64,000 nucleotides of DNA from Chrysogorgia sp. JL179-B06 (GCA_035772405.1 JAYKKM010000193.1:3688501-3752500), one strand, 5' to 3'; shown: positions 38,630-52,743, numbered from the stretch's first letter. Program-made: numbers and translations. Notes: generated by a model from the letters alone, not told the origin.

Positions 38630-39060
38630 AACACAACATTTTTTAAATGTCTGTCATCACACACATTTCAGATATTTAAAAAAATATCTTCAATCAATGT
38701 CGCAGAGCTCTGCTTTAGTGCTGTCTGAATGATTTGGCGATGGGTAGCTCGATACTTTTTCTCAGACACTTTTTCTGAGCAATATTAGCTGGGAGATTCT
38801 CCTCATGTTAATTCAGTTATTCGTGACATATTCGCGCATATATATATACGTTCAAATATTCATTATTTGGCTGCACGACCCTCTTTCATCGATCTTTTAA
38901 TTGTTTTTTTTATCCAAAACGAAGGTGATGAATTTGAAAATAATTATTACGGCACGACAATTCAATTAGCTAACATTTATTATCTAACGTTTCGTTGCAT
39001 ATAGCAACATCATTATAGAGCATATTAAATTATCAATTGTGAGGACATAGTGCAGAAAAA
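38630..39060. other. Intergenic, nothing recognised
   Basis: AT-rich, no gene. Confidence 0.5.
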
Positions 39061-39071
39061 TGTTTGTGAGT

Positions 39072-39152
39072 CCCGGTCGACAGAAATCGAACCTATAACT
39101 TTCTGATTACCGCGGTGAGATGCTCTAACCATTGAGCCATACCCATACTCAG
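39072..39152 (-). repeat. tRNA-derived repeat
   Basis: Minus strand: TGGCTCAATGGTTAGAGCAT (A box) and GGTTCGATTTC (B box). Similar to the copy at 37715 and probably the same SINE family. Confidence 0.6.
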
Positions 39153-39429
39153 ATCATGGAGAGGGAAGGTTACAATGATGTACTGGTTCTATTGATATAT
39201 GTATTGCCTATATGCGGCAGTCACCATATCTGCAGTAATGCTTCGGGTGTGTTGTATATATACACATATGTAGTATACTGAAAGACCGCCTGCAGGATAA
39301 TTTTTCCGCAAAGACTCTCGGCATAGTCCATGGAGGTATAGCAACGTACATCTGTTTAAATATTAATAAACCTAAACAAAGGATTTTTGCACGGTGAAGT
39401 ACCGTCCAACATAAATCGGATAGCGCCGA

Positions 39430-40135
39430 TATCTAGTACGTATTCCTTATAAGGAGGCGCAAATAGAAGGCATTGACGAGCAAATAGAGTGAATTATCGA
39501 GCAAATAGCTGACACGTTGAACCCTCGTACCATGCAGCCTCCAAGTTAATTGGATTGTAACTTTGGCAAACGTTTTCTTGAGAAATAAACTACCCCAAAG
39601 CTATAGAATATATCAAAGGAAAGTTAAATGATCTATTTACAACATACGCGTACAGCTTTATCCCGGTAGCTAACTTAGTTCTCTTTAAAAGCGCGGATAA
39701 TCGAACATGCCCAAAAATATAATTTTCGTAATACGGATGGTACGAGTGCCATGTATTTGCTCGTCAATACCTTGTATTTGGGCATGTTGTAAAACCTGGA
39801 CTGTACTGGACTGGACTGATAACACATGGTCTGATAAAACATGGACTGGACTGGACTGATAAAACATGGACTGATAAAACATGGACTGATAAAACATGGA
39901 CTGGTAAAACATGGAGGGTTTAAAGGATCTTTGTTGTTTTGGGGTTAGCGATTATTTGTTAATGTAGACATCATATATCAGTCCATGTTTTATCAGTCCA
40001 GTCCATGTTTTATCAGTCCAGTCCATGTTTTACAACATGCCTTGTATTTGCTCGTCAATGCCTTGTATTTGCTCATCAATGCCTTGTATTTGCTCGTAGG
40101 CCACTTCCTTATATGGAATACGTACTAGAAGTACA
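39430..40135. mobile_element. Fold-back element with AAAACATGGACTG minisatellite
   Basis: Arms near 39435-39490 and 40045-40130 (GTACGTATTCC...GGCATTGACGAGCAAATA and complement, the right arm with extra copies). Inner inverted arrays of GATAAAACATGGACTGGACT lie at 39790-39915 and 39978-40030. Confidence 0.65.
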
Positions 40136-40137
40136 TA

Positions 40138-40618
40138 CAGTCAACACTCGCCTTGCGGACACCCCGCTATTCCGGACACCCCGCTATTAAGGACAGTTGG
40201 TAAATCCCCGGCCGAAACTACTATGAAATGTATTAAAATAACTCTCGCTATTACGGACTCTCGCTATTACGGAATTGCGGACACTTCATGTGGTCCCCAA
40301 CAAACATTTTTATTGTTCTACTCTCGTTACAACGGACACCTTGGACGCATTTTTCTCTCGAGACATGAAAGTGAATGACTTAAATTTATATCTTGCTATT
40401 TGTCAGCGGAAGTACTTTGAAGATTCCGTTCGTCATCATTTCTGTCGACAAAAATGACAAACAGAAAATATAAAGTAAGCGAGAATGCCGTGAGTGATTA
40501 TTTTACTGTGTTATTGTACAGTCACATTGTAGTGACATTTTACAACCTGAAATCGGAATATTTTCTTCGCACACCAAACGACGGTCCCCAGGGTGTCCGC
40601 TATAACGAGAGTTGACTG
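40138..40618. mobile_element. pogo/Tigger-like MITE
   Basis: CAGTCAACACTCGCCTTGCG at the left and its diverged complement (CGCTATAACGAGAGTTGACTG) at the right, flanked by TA on both sides, as for Tc1/mariner-pogo insertions. CGGACACC words recur inside. No transposase. Confidence 0.7.
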
Positions 40619-40681
40619 TATGATAAATCGCAGCTCAATTGTTACGGCTTTGAAGTTTGCCGAGTTTCCAGACCCGATTAA

Positions 40682-41553
40682 GGGTACCTTTACATGAACC
40701 CGGGTTGGCTTCCAACCCGGGTCAGCTTACCACCCATGGTTATTCTTTTTTCGTGTTTACATGAACCCAGGTTGACTGCTATTTGAGACAATTTTTTCCA
40801 ACCCGGGTCAGCCTTGCTCAACCCGGTTGGAAATGTTTTTCTGTCCGAGGAAAGCTCTGGTGTCGAGTTTATTTTGGCGGGATGGCGGACAACAATACGC
40901 GACTGCCACCTCTGTTACGAAAGCTTTCTTCTCTTTCGTCATTTCGTCTATATACTGTCCCTCATTCACTGGCAATTCCACGGGGCCAAAGTCTTCAACA
41001 TCAAATGCTATTGCCATGCGTTCGCGTAGACGAGAATACAAGGCAACGACATCTGAATTGAAATCGATATTTTTGTAGTCCATCTCAGATTTGTATTCCT
41101 TGAGACAGACTATCAAATACTCGACCTTGGCACTACACCACTGCCATAAAGGTTTAGGATTATTTTCTTTGCGAGCGCTCGAACTTGCAGAGGAACTTGC
41201 CATGACTGCACAAGACTTGAAATGAAAACAAACAAAATTCGCGCGCGAAAGACACGCACGTCAGCGTCAGAGCTTTCTCGTAAGCGCCTGGGTACGAAGT
41301 TGGACACGAATTATCATATTACAGACACTTTACACGAGCCCGGGTCAAGTCAACCCGTGTTTACATGAAGAAATTGACAAAAATCTCACACCTTAACACC
41401 TCGTCGACCCGGGTCTTGAAGCGGGTCACCCGGCTAGGCGGGTTGACCCGGCTATCGTGTAAACGCTAACAGTAGTTTATTCGTAGACGGGTCGACCCGG
41501 GTTGGCGAGCTAACCCGGGTTGGCTCCCAACCCGGGCTCGTGTAAAGGCCCCC
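40682..41553. mobile_element. PIF/Harbinger-like element, non-autonomous
   Basis: 872 bp. Starts GGGTACCTTTACATGAACCC and ends with the diverged complement (GGGCTCGTGTAAAGGCCCCC), with long AACCCGGGTTGG-rich arms. A 3-bp TAA duplication lies at 40679-40681 and 41554-41556. Three-bp T-A-rich duplications are typical of Harbinger. It contains the Myb-like frame at 40808-41203 but no DDE nuclease. Confidence 0.75.
40808..41203 (-). CDS. Myb/SANT-like Harbinger accessory protein, probably truncated
   Basis: 131 aa. Residues about 18-70 (LWQWCSAKVEYLIVCLKEYK, then DYKNIDFNSDVVALYSRLRERM) resemble the trihelix/Myb-like DNA-binding domain that Harbinger elements encode beside their nuclease. The C-terminal half does not match and may be out of frame. 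Whether it is expressed is unknown. Confidence 0.5.
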   Translation of the reverse strand: MASSSASSSARKENNPKPLWQWCSAKVEYLIVCLKEYKSEMDYKNIDFNSDVVALYSRLRERMAIAFDVEDFGPVELPVNEGQYIDEMTKEKKAFVTEVAVAYCCPPSRQNKLDTRAFLGQKNISNRVEQG

Positions 41554-41614
41554 TAACTATGCGCTCGGTCAATAAGTGTTTAATATTGTGATATATACAC
41601 TATAATTGTGAAAC

Positions 41615-41870
41615 TCTCGATAAGCTAAAAACACTAGGCTATGGCTCGTATATAGGTTAGTATACTTGGATGGGTGACTATCTCGTTCGATTCATGAGAT
41701 TTATGTGAGTAGAGTTATTGATTCTCTCCCGTGCTTCGAGGGTTTTTCTCCGGGTGCTCCGGTTTCCCTCCCTCCCTAACTTTAGCTGTGCTCCGAGGTC
41801 ATCATGGGTCGTATGGTGGCGGCCGAGGATGACTAGCATGACCCCTTTACCTTTACCTTTCAAAGCGCAA
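41615..41870 (+). mobile_element. 5S rRNA-derived SINE
   Basis: Contains GGTTAGTATACTTGGATGGGTGAC (41654-41677), matching the 3' internal-promoter half of 5S rRNA. A block TTTTTCTCCGGGTGCTCCGG TTTCC (41743-41767) follows, which I recall as a conserved SINE core in invertebrates, and the tail is a short (CCTTTA)n run at 41842-41860. 5' truncated. Confidence 0.65.
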
Positions 41871-42059
41871 ACACACTGACGAAAACGAGCTCAATTGACG
41901 AAAACGTTTTCAATACTGGAAACGATATCTTATAACCGTTTTCTCTATTGAAAACGTTTTCAGCTGTGTCGTTTTACCTTTTGAACTCGTGTGAACTGGT
42001 CAAAAGAAATCTTGAAACGCTAAAAACTCAAGATGGCGACTTGTAAAAGGGCAGGTAAG
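41871..42059. repeat. GAAAACG-rich fold-back
   Basis: Repeated GAAAACGTTTTC words on both strands (41912-41962) form a small imperfect palindrome. Confidence 0.5.
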
Positions 42060-42065
42060 CTGATA

Positions 42066-42810
42066 AAACCTGGAACGCCGAAACGAAACCACCAAAAAAA
42101 ATCGGAACTGCTGAAACAAGTAAAAATAAATTAGAGGTAGATACTTCATGTGACCCTGGCAACCGGTTTAGGAATAATATTCTCGCCTCCCGCTGCGTGC
42201 AACTCCTATTCGGCTTTATGTTACGGAAAGTCTCCCCAACAAAATGGCGGAAATATGGGTCCTTTTCATGGGGATGACAACTGTTGCCACTGTTGCCATT
42301 GTTCACCCGATTTGTCTTCTTTTCGGCTGTAAGCTATTTGGCGATCCTGAGGTGAATAATTGTTAGTTAAGCATATACCAAGAAGGTATATACCAATTAG
42401 GAGGAAATTTGGTTTAGTTTGAGAAATATTTTAAGCCAGTCGTCCGCGCAATGCAAGTCAAAGGTAAATTCTCCCAATGGTGAATTCCATATTTGGAGTT
42501 GTTTACCAGTTTTGAAGGCTGGAGGTCTTTTCAAACCGTGGAGCAAAGCAAGGCACAAGACCAGCTGTGAATTTTAGCACAAATATCAAATTACAGGAAA
42601 ATCTGATGACGAAGAACTAATGAATTCATAGCGTTTTTCAGTTCGGTTAGTGCATGCAGTTTCATGTTTTTGTTGGTTGTATTTTCTTTCATTTATAAAT
42701 ATTTCCTTCGTTTTTTTTAAATATTTGAAGATTATATTACTTGTTTCGGCGGTTCCGATTTTGGTTTCGTTCGTTTCGATGGTTTCGTTTCGGCGTTCCG
42801 GGTTAAAAGT
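42066..42810. mobile_element. Inverted-repeat element with CGGAACGCCGAAACGAAACC arms
   Basis: Left arm about 42070-42126 and right arm about 42738-42803 are complementary (GGAACGCCGAAACGAAACC, ATCGGAAC-GC-GAAACAAGTA). The interior has no recognisable transposase. Confidence 0.55.
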
Positions 42811-43248
42811 ACAGAGCTTGGTTCTTTCACATGTCACAACACAGGCATTTCACAACTCTTTGTCGAAGGTAAAGCGGTTTCGTTTGGCCGGCAAAGGAAA
42901 CAGGCAAAAAATATCCGGGGGAGAACACTTTACAGTGGGAGATGTAACATTCCTTTGCCAGATCCAGTGGTCCAGCAAGTAGAGAAAACGGCGAGTTCTG
43001 TGTTATCTAGTTGTGTCTTAATAATTGTACTATTAATATTGGAAGCTTAAGTTCTGCCTCTGGCTGACTGTATTATTTGGCCATTATCTGGTTGTCAAAT
43101 TAAAGTACATTTTTTGTTGAGTGTGAATTTTAGACGTCGAATACGATATGAATTGCTAATGAGGATGACAATTTTATATAAAGTTTCGTTCATTAGTATT
43201 CTTTATAAACAAATTCAAGCTAATTAGTATTCATAGTGGTTTTACATG
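42811..43248. other. Intergenic, nothing recognised
   Basis: No gene or clear repeat. Confidence 0.5.
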
Positions 43249-43939
43249 CAGGGCCGTAAGTCCCAAATTTCCGAATCTCAAATTATTTTTCCGAATATGA
43301 GGAGGCACGCGCCGTAAGGCGCGTCAATCTATGGGGGTCCCGGGGCATGCTCCCCCGGGAAAAAGGGTCTCGGAAATTGCATTTCCCGCATTCTGGGAGC
43401 AGTTTTAAGAGATTTCCTTGGACAGTTTACAGATGTAGGAATTTAGTTTTCAACAGTTTCTAACCTAACATTATTCGGCGCACTTAGCGCCCAGGCTTCA
43501 CTCTTGCGTTACCACCACAGGGTTTTGCACGTATCGAAATGACGAATTTTAGCTAATAACAATGGTGGAAGAGGTACAAAATTTACGTTGGCCAGATTGC
43601 GGGAACCGTGGTTTTGTGAAGGCTGTTTAAAATCCGGAAATGATAAATTTTATTATGTACCATGTATGCAAAGCAAAAGCCAAAAGGTGTCATCTATCTG
43701 ATGTGCGTATGCAGTAAATCGACAAAAATAGATTTGTTATCCTTGTGAATATTATTTTGTAAGTTCTATAAACTTAACATGAGTTTTTTGCTGTTCACTT
43801 ACTGAAATCTCGCTTAACCTACGTTGCCGTAGTTTTCCGAACGAGTAATTCGATTTTCCGAATATCTCAATTTCAAAAATGTTGGGCGGGTGAAACACCC
43901 CCCCCCCCCCCCCCCAATACCCCACTCGCTACGGCCCTG
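43249..43939. mobile_element. Non-autonomous hAT element, 691 bp
   Basis: Ends CAGGGCCGTA...TACGGCCCTG, flanked by a perfect 8-bp duplication TTTACATG (43241-43248 and 43940-43947), diagnostic for hAT. The interior is non-coding with a 17-C run near 43899-43915. Confidence 0.88.
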
Positions 43940-43947
43940 TTTACATG

Positions 43948-45975
43948 ACAAACCGCACGGTCGAAAAAAACAAAAACGGCTTAATCCTGTCAACATTTAA
44001 CACCGAATGCTTTCATCAGTTCGGTGTTTTAGATACTTGATAGCCAAAAACGCAGTATGCGTTCTAGCCATGAATAATTTAATGTTATGGCTCATTATTT
44101 ATTAAAAATATGCCCTGGTGAACAAACTTCAAGTAATTTATTGCTGCCGTAGCGAACGAGCCTGAAGCAGTGGGGCTTTATTTAAATTTTGCTTTAGCGC
44201 ATTGCATTGTGGTCGGACTCTTAGACCCAACATGCAGTGCGCGGAACAACCAAGGACAATACAATGCTCCGAAAACATGTGTTTTCTTTTGATGCTTTTC
44301 TTTAGATTGTCGAGCGAACAGGGACGTTTGCTCAATACTCATGCATTTTGTGTTAAATACACCACATATAATCGCTTCCAATTCATCGGTGAAACCATTT
44401 GGAGTTTGTTGTGAAATATTATCCGAGTTATCGTACGAGATTTTTGTATATGTTTTGAACAATTTGTTAAGAGTCATCCATAAATTTTTGTTCCATCCTT
44501 GTATGTTAATTAGAATTTCAGTTGAACCAGTAGAAAAACAGCCTCGTGCAGGTTATGGATGAAGTATTGTCTGACTGTGCGCAAACAGAAAGTCGGTTTC
44601 CGGTTACCGATCAAATACTTTTTTGCATTCGCTTTTATACCGGCATTTATTGATATGGCTAGAAAGAACATCACGGATACACAGTGAACATCGTATACCT
44701 TAACAATATCCAAGCACGCGCTTTCTACCTCCATTCGAAGTTATAATTTCTGTCTGGCCATAGTTTCGAACATATTGCCGTCAAGTCTCACGGAACTGCG
44801 GAAGTGTATGGCAACGACCATGACTTCTGAAACATTCAGTTTCCCAGCTGTGAGTTTTCAGTCAAGTGGCATCTGTTTTGAAAAATATCATTTGTTTTAA
44901 ATCTCCCGGAAAGCAATGTAGCAATACAACTACCGGAACTCATTACATTGTTGACGTTTTTGGACAAATTGACTGAAGATTACCATGGGGGGCGGGAATT
45001 TATCCCCAACGAGCGAAGAAGAACCACTGGCACCCAGGGTAACTGAAGATTATCTGATGTAATATTTCATGTGCTTGGGAAAAAACGCAGCTACGCTAGA
45101 AGTTCCAGTTTGTTGGAACTTGGAAACAAAAGGCAGCATTCACTACCGTGCAGGTAACCTAGTAAATAACTACTAACAAGAGTTTGCGGGATGCATGAAA
45201 TACGTCATTACTCGCCTTGTGCAAGCTGTCGTAACAACTAGTCAATATATAGGGAACATCTTTGTTGTTTAGCTTTGGATGACCAGAACGTCTATTGAAT
45301 GATCAAGAGTACAAACGCAATCTTACCTGCATAGTGCATATTTGCATGCGCATAAAACAGTGATCGGTCACCGACTCACGAACTTCTCATATGCCAATAC
45401 ACATATGAGCATGAACAAAGGATTTTGCTCATTTAACTAGGTTAGGTGTTAGACAGGCCTTTTCCTGTGACACAAACTGAAATTAGAAGAATAAACAATG
45501 TATTACTTATTTACCTTACAGAGACTGCGTCTTGTTTAATACGCCAGGCCGCTTGGAGTCGCTTACAACAGCCACAAGTTAGTCGACACCTTAAGAAAAC
45601 AGAACAGTGACGGTGTTAGACGACTAGCTTGGCAAACCAAGTATAATTGAATCGACTACGAGTAATGAACTCATGTGAATGTGAGTTCTTCACGCGAGCT
45701 TAGCAGAAGCTTCTAAACTTTCAAAGCACCTGCATTTGTTTTACATCATCTAACGTTAAAATATTTTCGGTGACGTCGTCTGGTAAATGTCAAACTATTT
45801 TTGTCTAGTTGCTTAGCAATTAGATACTGATGAGCTGCCGAGTCCGGTGCCGAAGGCGAGGGTGATAATCTCTCCGCGGCAGGGATCAATTTCTCGCGAA
45901 AGGTTTGTGTGTGTGTAATATGTGTATGTGTAAAATGGTAGGCCCAACAGGTAAGTTCCGACAAGTTCAGGTAAG
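43948..45975. other. Intergenic, nothing recognised
   Basis: About 2 kb of non-coding host DNA; open frames are short and without domain signatures. Confidence 0.5.
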
Positions 45976-46530
45976 TACCGTATTTGCTCGTTTGAGCGCC
46001 GCGGCGCTCTTTAAATTTTCAGATTTCAGATGCGGCGGCGCTCAATCGGGGGCGGCGCTCTTTAAAAAAATCTTTTATTTGTGAATTATAACAAGAACTT
46101 TTAACAATAAAATAAACAAGTTTTAAATGTCTTTGTCACTAAATGTCCCGAGAGCTTTAAAGTACACTCACTTTGAACTAAAAAGCATTGTAATACAAGA
46201 AAATAAATTTCCGAGGTTGATTTAAGATTTGTGGTTGTTTTATATTAGCATCTTCAACGATTCTGACGGTGCTTCGATTAAGCGCCGCATTTGAAAATAA
46301 TTAGTGCGGCGCTCATTCGGGAGCGGCACTCTCCTCCGCAGAGGCTTCTTGCTTTCTTCTCCACGCGTCCCCAAAACACCCTGTGAGCCCAATAATAGCC
46401 CACCTATAGTATTACCCGAACTCTAAAAAAGCGCAAGAAGCCTCTGCGGAGGAGAGTGCGGGAGCGGCGCTCTTTAAAAAAATTTGATCTCAAATGCGGC
46501 GCTCATTTCGGGGGGCGGCGCTGCAAAATG
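45976..46530. mobile_element. GCGGCGCTC-repeat element with nested fold-back
   Basis: Left end CCGTATTTGCTCGTTTGAGC followed by multiple GCGGCGCTC(TTTAA) words near both ends. Shares GACGGTGCTTCGATTAAGC with the element at 47781. A perfect 26-bp fold-back is nested at 46327-46458; the right terminus is unclear. Confidence 0.55.
46327..46458. repeat. Fold-back with perfect 26-bp arms
   Basis: CACTCTCCTCCGCAGAGGCT plus TCTTGC at 46327-46352 and the exact complement at 46433-46458. Confidence 0.9.
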
Positions 46531-46648
46531 TTGCGCGTTGGCAACGAAACGTCAGTAACATTTCTTTAAAATTTGTTTCTTGTTATGTTTGTTATGAGAT
46601 GGCTCTCCACATTCGAATTTTGAGCTGGACTCTAATATTCATTTTACG

Positions 46649-46897
<249 letters not shown>

Positions 46898-46963
46898 TGT
46901 CCCACATTTGTGTGGCATCAAGGGTGACTGTAAATAGCAGTTACCTTCATCCTGCTCATCAGC

Positions 46964-47009
46964 ACTACACTGATGAGGCCCAAAAGGCCGAAACGGTACC
47001 GTCTGTAGT
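46964..47009 (+). ncRNA. Type-I hammerhead ribozyme, copy 1
   Basis: Stem I ACTACA (46964-46969) pairs perfectly with TGTAGT (47004-47009). The core CTGATGA is followed by stem II GGCC/GGCC closed by CAAAA, then GAAA. Stem III is the palindrome ACGGTACCGT, and the cleavage trinucleotide GTC ends at 47003. All invariant hammerhead bases are present. Short palindromic stem III suggests activity as a dimer, as known in Penelope-type retroelements. Confidence 0.85.
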
Positions 47010-47016
47010 TAGATAT

Positions 47017-47151
<135 letters not shown>

Positions 47152-47222
47152 GCTGGCATGGTTTTTGATGTCCCACATTTGTGTGGCATCAAATAGCAGT
47201 TATCTTCATCCTGCTCATCAGC

Positions 47223-47268
47223 ACTACACTGATGAGGCCCAAAAGGCCGAAACGGTACCGTCTGTAGT
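47223..47268 (+). ncRNA. Type-I hammerhead ribozyme, copy 2
   Basis: Identical in the ribozyme core to the copy at 46964, 259 bp downstream in the same orientation, within a shared ~110-bp unit (GATGTCCCACATTTGTGTGG to TCTGTAGTTA) repeated at 46896-47012 and 47167-47270. The second unit lacks GGGTGACTGTA. Confidence 0.85.
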
Positions 47269-47275
47269 TATATAT

Positions 47276-47780
47276 AATATATATATATATATATTGAGAG
47301 AGAAGATGCGTGAAATGCAAGAGGAAGTTTCAGCCATTAAACGACAAGCCAACAGCTCGTCACATATGGCTGGTCAGATCGGAGATTGAAGACTTGTCGA
47401 AACCTGTGAAGTTAATAAGTTATAGGTACAATTCTTATTGATTCTATATTTGTCAATTAAGAACTACCATGCAGACATGGTAGATGGGGCCGAAGGAAAG
47501 AATACAAGCTCATCTTTTCAGGAAAAAATGTGCCAGAGTAAATCAATCATATTATAATAATGTCAATGATGAAAATCAATCATCTAATTTGAATGTTGTT
47601 TACGAAGAGAACAAAGAAAAATATATCGCGGATTTAAATGCACAAATTCTAACATATCGCGGGCAAAACATAATGCAAAGCATAAAGAAGTTCACAATAA
47701 ATCACAGTCCTTTCAACCAAATAATTAAGATAATCCGTAATCATATGATTTAGGGCCAATGGTCCCTATTACTGCAGATG
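47276..47780 (+). other. Region after ribozymes; possible element ORF remnant
   Basis: Frames 47300-47389 (KMREMQEEVSAIKRQ) and 47484-47753 (89 aa, polar) are in the same direction. No domain recognised; they may be an N-terminal scrap of the ribozyme-bearing retroelement. Confidence 0.3.
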
Positions 47781-48112
47781 CCGTATTTACTCGTTTAAGC
47801 GCCGCGGCGCTCATGCGGCGCCTATTTGAGGGCGGCGCTTACTTGAGGACGGCGCTCTTTCAAAATCATATTATTTTTTTGTAAAATGGTAGGTAACGGG
47901 TTAATATTGTGGTTGGTATATGAATGATTTAACGAGCGTGTGGACCATTTTGCCCACCGCTAAAATGCTAAAATTGGTTAAACTTGACTTACATTGGTTC
48001 TGTCTGAGTGACGGTGCTTCGATTAAGCACCGCATTGTCGTGAATAAGTGCGTCGCTTATTCGAGGGCGGCGCTCTTTAATATTTTTACTCTCGTATGCG
48101 GCGCTTATACGG
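47781..48112. mobile_element. Short inverted-repeat element (CCGTAT ends)
   Basis: Begins CCGTATTTACTCGTTTAAGC and ends CGGCGCTTATACGG, an imperfect inverted terminal repeat. GGCGGCGCT(C/T) words are repeated inside, and it is the same family as 45976-46530. Confidence 0.6.
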
Positions 48113-50039
48113 TAAGTTTTAGGCTAGCAGCAGTGCGAAACAATTCAAAGTAAATTCTACACGACATGGTGATGAGCCCCTTTTTCGAGAGCGAGTAATG
48201 AACCGCACACCTCTAAACGTGAGTCAAACACAAAAATTAGATAATTTAGATTGGAGAAAATATCTCGAACACGTTTATCTAGTAACAAGATGTTAAATTC
48301 TTCTCCCGTGGTTTTGAAACGGAAATGCCGTTTTACTGGTGATCTCCATCTATCAAATGCATGTCATATCCGAGTACCTTCGCTTGTAAATTTGAGGACA
48401 TTTCTCACGAATTTTTTAAACATTCAAATTGACTATGAACGACAAGCGAAGCATTTAATCATGCAATTGAAACTCGCATAACTGGATATCGAGTTAAACC
48501 TCCCATTTCTGTATGTTGAACCTAGTATAATATAGTTCAACAATTGTTCGGCGGATATCTGCAAACGTTATTAATACTGCGATTGATCTCGCTGGCTTTT
48601 TACTTTTGGCGATCAGACGGAAGGCGAGGCGGAGGTGTCTGTGCGTACGTGAATGCGCGCCTTCCTAGAGCCCTGACCTTGAGACCCTATGCATGGCTAC
48701 TTCTAAAACCTCACCGTCTTTCCGCGGCTTGAACTCGACTGTCCTGTCTGTACCATCCTCCAGGAAATGACGATAATACTGATGATCCCCAATGATCTCA
48801 AATGGAACATCCACGTGGTTACGTATGTAAAAATGCAAATTAGCGATGCTTTGCGACTACAGTCTTGGGAGAACCGCCATACCTGTTACTAGCGTATTGT
48901 TCTCTGTGTATTGCACTGGCATACGACCTATTTTAGAATACGCATATAGCCTTCGCCAGTATTTGAGCGATCAATCATGTTTCCAGGAAGGGGATATATT
49001 GATTCCTTAACGAATACCAAGTTGCCGACTCTATCAACGTCGGTTCGGCATATAAACGCTTCTTTTCCAACATGACTGTCCCTTCTCATAAATTGAATGC
49101 ATTAGTTCCGCCAAAACGAACATTAACATATAGAATTTGAGGGCCCAAGCCTCACTATTGGTGCCGAAGTGCCGTATAAAGCGTTTCTCACATCTTTAAT
49201 TCTGTACCATCTGCTACAGTGTATATAATACAACCTAGAATTTATTGTCATTTACTGTTTCCAAAATACTGAACAACCTTCTCCATTTTATTTTAATTGT
49301 ATATTCAATATTTTAATGGCAATTTTTAATAAATCATCAAATTAATCATCAATATGAAACGAAAGCTGGATTAACAGACTGTTATATACGTATAGAATAT
49401 CCAGTATGCAAATATTGAAACGATTTACAAATTCAGATCTTTAGAAATATATTGTTTTCAAAATATGCAGATGTTTATAAATTAGCATAGCATGACCAGT
49501 TGCTACGGCCAGCTTCTCCACTGAGAATATCCTTGTAACTAAATGCAAATATCTTTAAAATAGCGAAAACGGGTTCTCCTTCATAGACCATCTTGTATTT
49601 ACGAACTTAAAACATATATTAGATGTTCAGACGACGATATATTTTGAACTACTATATCTTAAACCGGATGCCATATATCAAATGAAAGCATGATTAAAAA
49701 ACTCAGACATACGTGCGGATATCTTTGTAACTGATGACAGGCTCGTTCTTTACTATAAGTTCTGCCATGATAGGCAGCAAATGTTGTCGCGAATGCGTTT
49801 AGATAGCGCGGTTCTTCGCAACAAATTCACAAGTATATATATATAGTATCAAAATCAGCACTTTAATCACTGTGTTTATACTCTCTCGCAATTGAACCTT
49901 TTTTTGTTTTGTTTTTCTCTTATTACTAGTTATTATATTATCCCTATATGTGTTCACATGACGTGTCATCACATTGGCTTGCACTATCATCAACAAAACA
50001 TATTAAATTAAAGATATAGCTCTCACATTTCCCATCAAT
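48113..50039. other. Intergenic, nothing recognised
   Basis: AT-rich; no gene, RNA or repeat structure I can support. Confidence 0.5.
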
Positions 50040-51405
50040 ATAAATTTTAATTTCTTATATTGTTCATAAAGTAATTGAACTTGTAAAAGCTGTATTTACC
50101 TTGTTATTGCTGGCAACGAGAAGCTATTACAGGCTGCTAAATTCGACTGAGATGAAAACTCATCGCCAGCTTCGCGAGACACTGGCGACAACTTTGTTAT
50201 AAGTAATGACAAGGCTGGCAAGTAAACTCATGTTGGCAACAAAACACCGCAACAGGTAGTCAAATAGTTTGAAAAACGAGTAGAACAACCACGAAAATAA
50301 CAACACTTGGAAAACCGATAATTTTACCACATTGACATTGTCACAAACTAACTGTGTTTCAAAACGGTCCGGAAAGACTTGAAAAGACCGAAAGTTTGCA
50401 GTATGTTACCCAAATTTTAGCCTGTGCCATTGGCTATTACAAATGCAAAAATTATGACTCCCGTGGCAGTGAAAGGAGCAACCGGGGGCATTAATGTATA
50501 AACGATAAAAAATATCGGAGCCAATTACGCTTTTTTGTAAAACAAAGAGACAAAGCCGAGACAAAGCTCGCTTGGTATATTATATGCATTTATCAGTTAT
50601 CTCGAAAACTATAGCCTTTTTAAAGTATCTTTCCTTATAAAACTAAAAGGTATAGCTTATCAATTACATTTTCCTGAGGAGCAGAATGCATGCACATGAT
50701 GAAAAGCCAGAAACCGAAAGTGTTTTGTCCTATAATAGGCTAATGGCTGGCGTCTCTTTTATTTGGCGAGTTCATAATATGTGTTATTGGTTTATTTTGT
50801 TTATTATATTTCAGTACAAATCGCAAAATGTCATAGAAACCTTATATATATTATGTCGCCTATCAATTGTTTTGAAAAGGTTTGGAAAACATTTTTGAAA
50901 ACTATTCACGTTTGACAATAGTTATATGGTCGTAGACATAACATTCCCATTTAAAATTATCATTCCGTTATGAGCCAGCGAAAACGCAGGTAGTGGGCAT
51001 CCCGCATCCGGATACTACATGGGCAATACTATTTGGGCAATATACTGCAAACGTTCGGGTTTTTCTAGTCTTCCCAGACCGTTTTGAAACACAGTTAGTT
51101 TGTGACTGATGTGGTATAATTATCGGGTGTTATTTTTGTGGTTGTTTTCAAACTATTTGACTATTTGTTGAGGTATTTGGTTGCCAACAGTGAATTAACT
51201 TGCCAACCTTGCCATTATTTACAACAACATTATACCGCCTGCAGTATCGCGCGAAGCTGGCAATGATGGGAGCGGGGCGAGTTTTCATCTCGGTCGAATT
51301 CGGTAGCCTGTCGTTTCTCATTGCCAGCAATAACAAGGTAAATACAGCTTTTACAAGTTCAATTATTTGATGAACAATATAAGTAATTAAAATTTACATT
51401 TAGTC
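50040..51405. mobile_element. Large fold-back element, arms about 350 bp
   Basis: Left arm about 50040-50410 and right arm about 51045-51405 are complementary with indels (CTTGTAAAAGCTGTATTTAC, AACTAACTGTGTTTCAAAACGGTC). The spacer is non-coding. A MITE or foldback transposon of unknown superfamily. Confidence 0.75.
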
Positions 51406-52690
<1,285 letters not shown>

Positions 52691-52743
52691 ATTGATATAT
52701 GAGAGGATTTAATATTGTCAAATACATATATGGAAAAAGTGAC

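Noticed and set aside
47484..47753. 89-aa polar frame as a host gene
   Set aside because: No domain, no conserved context, lies among transposon debris; insufficient support.
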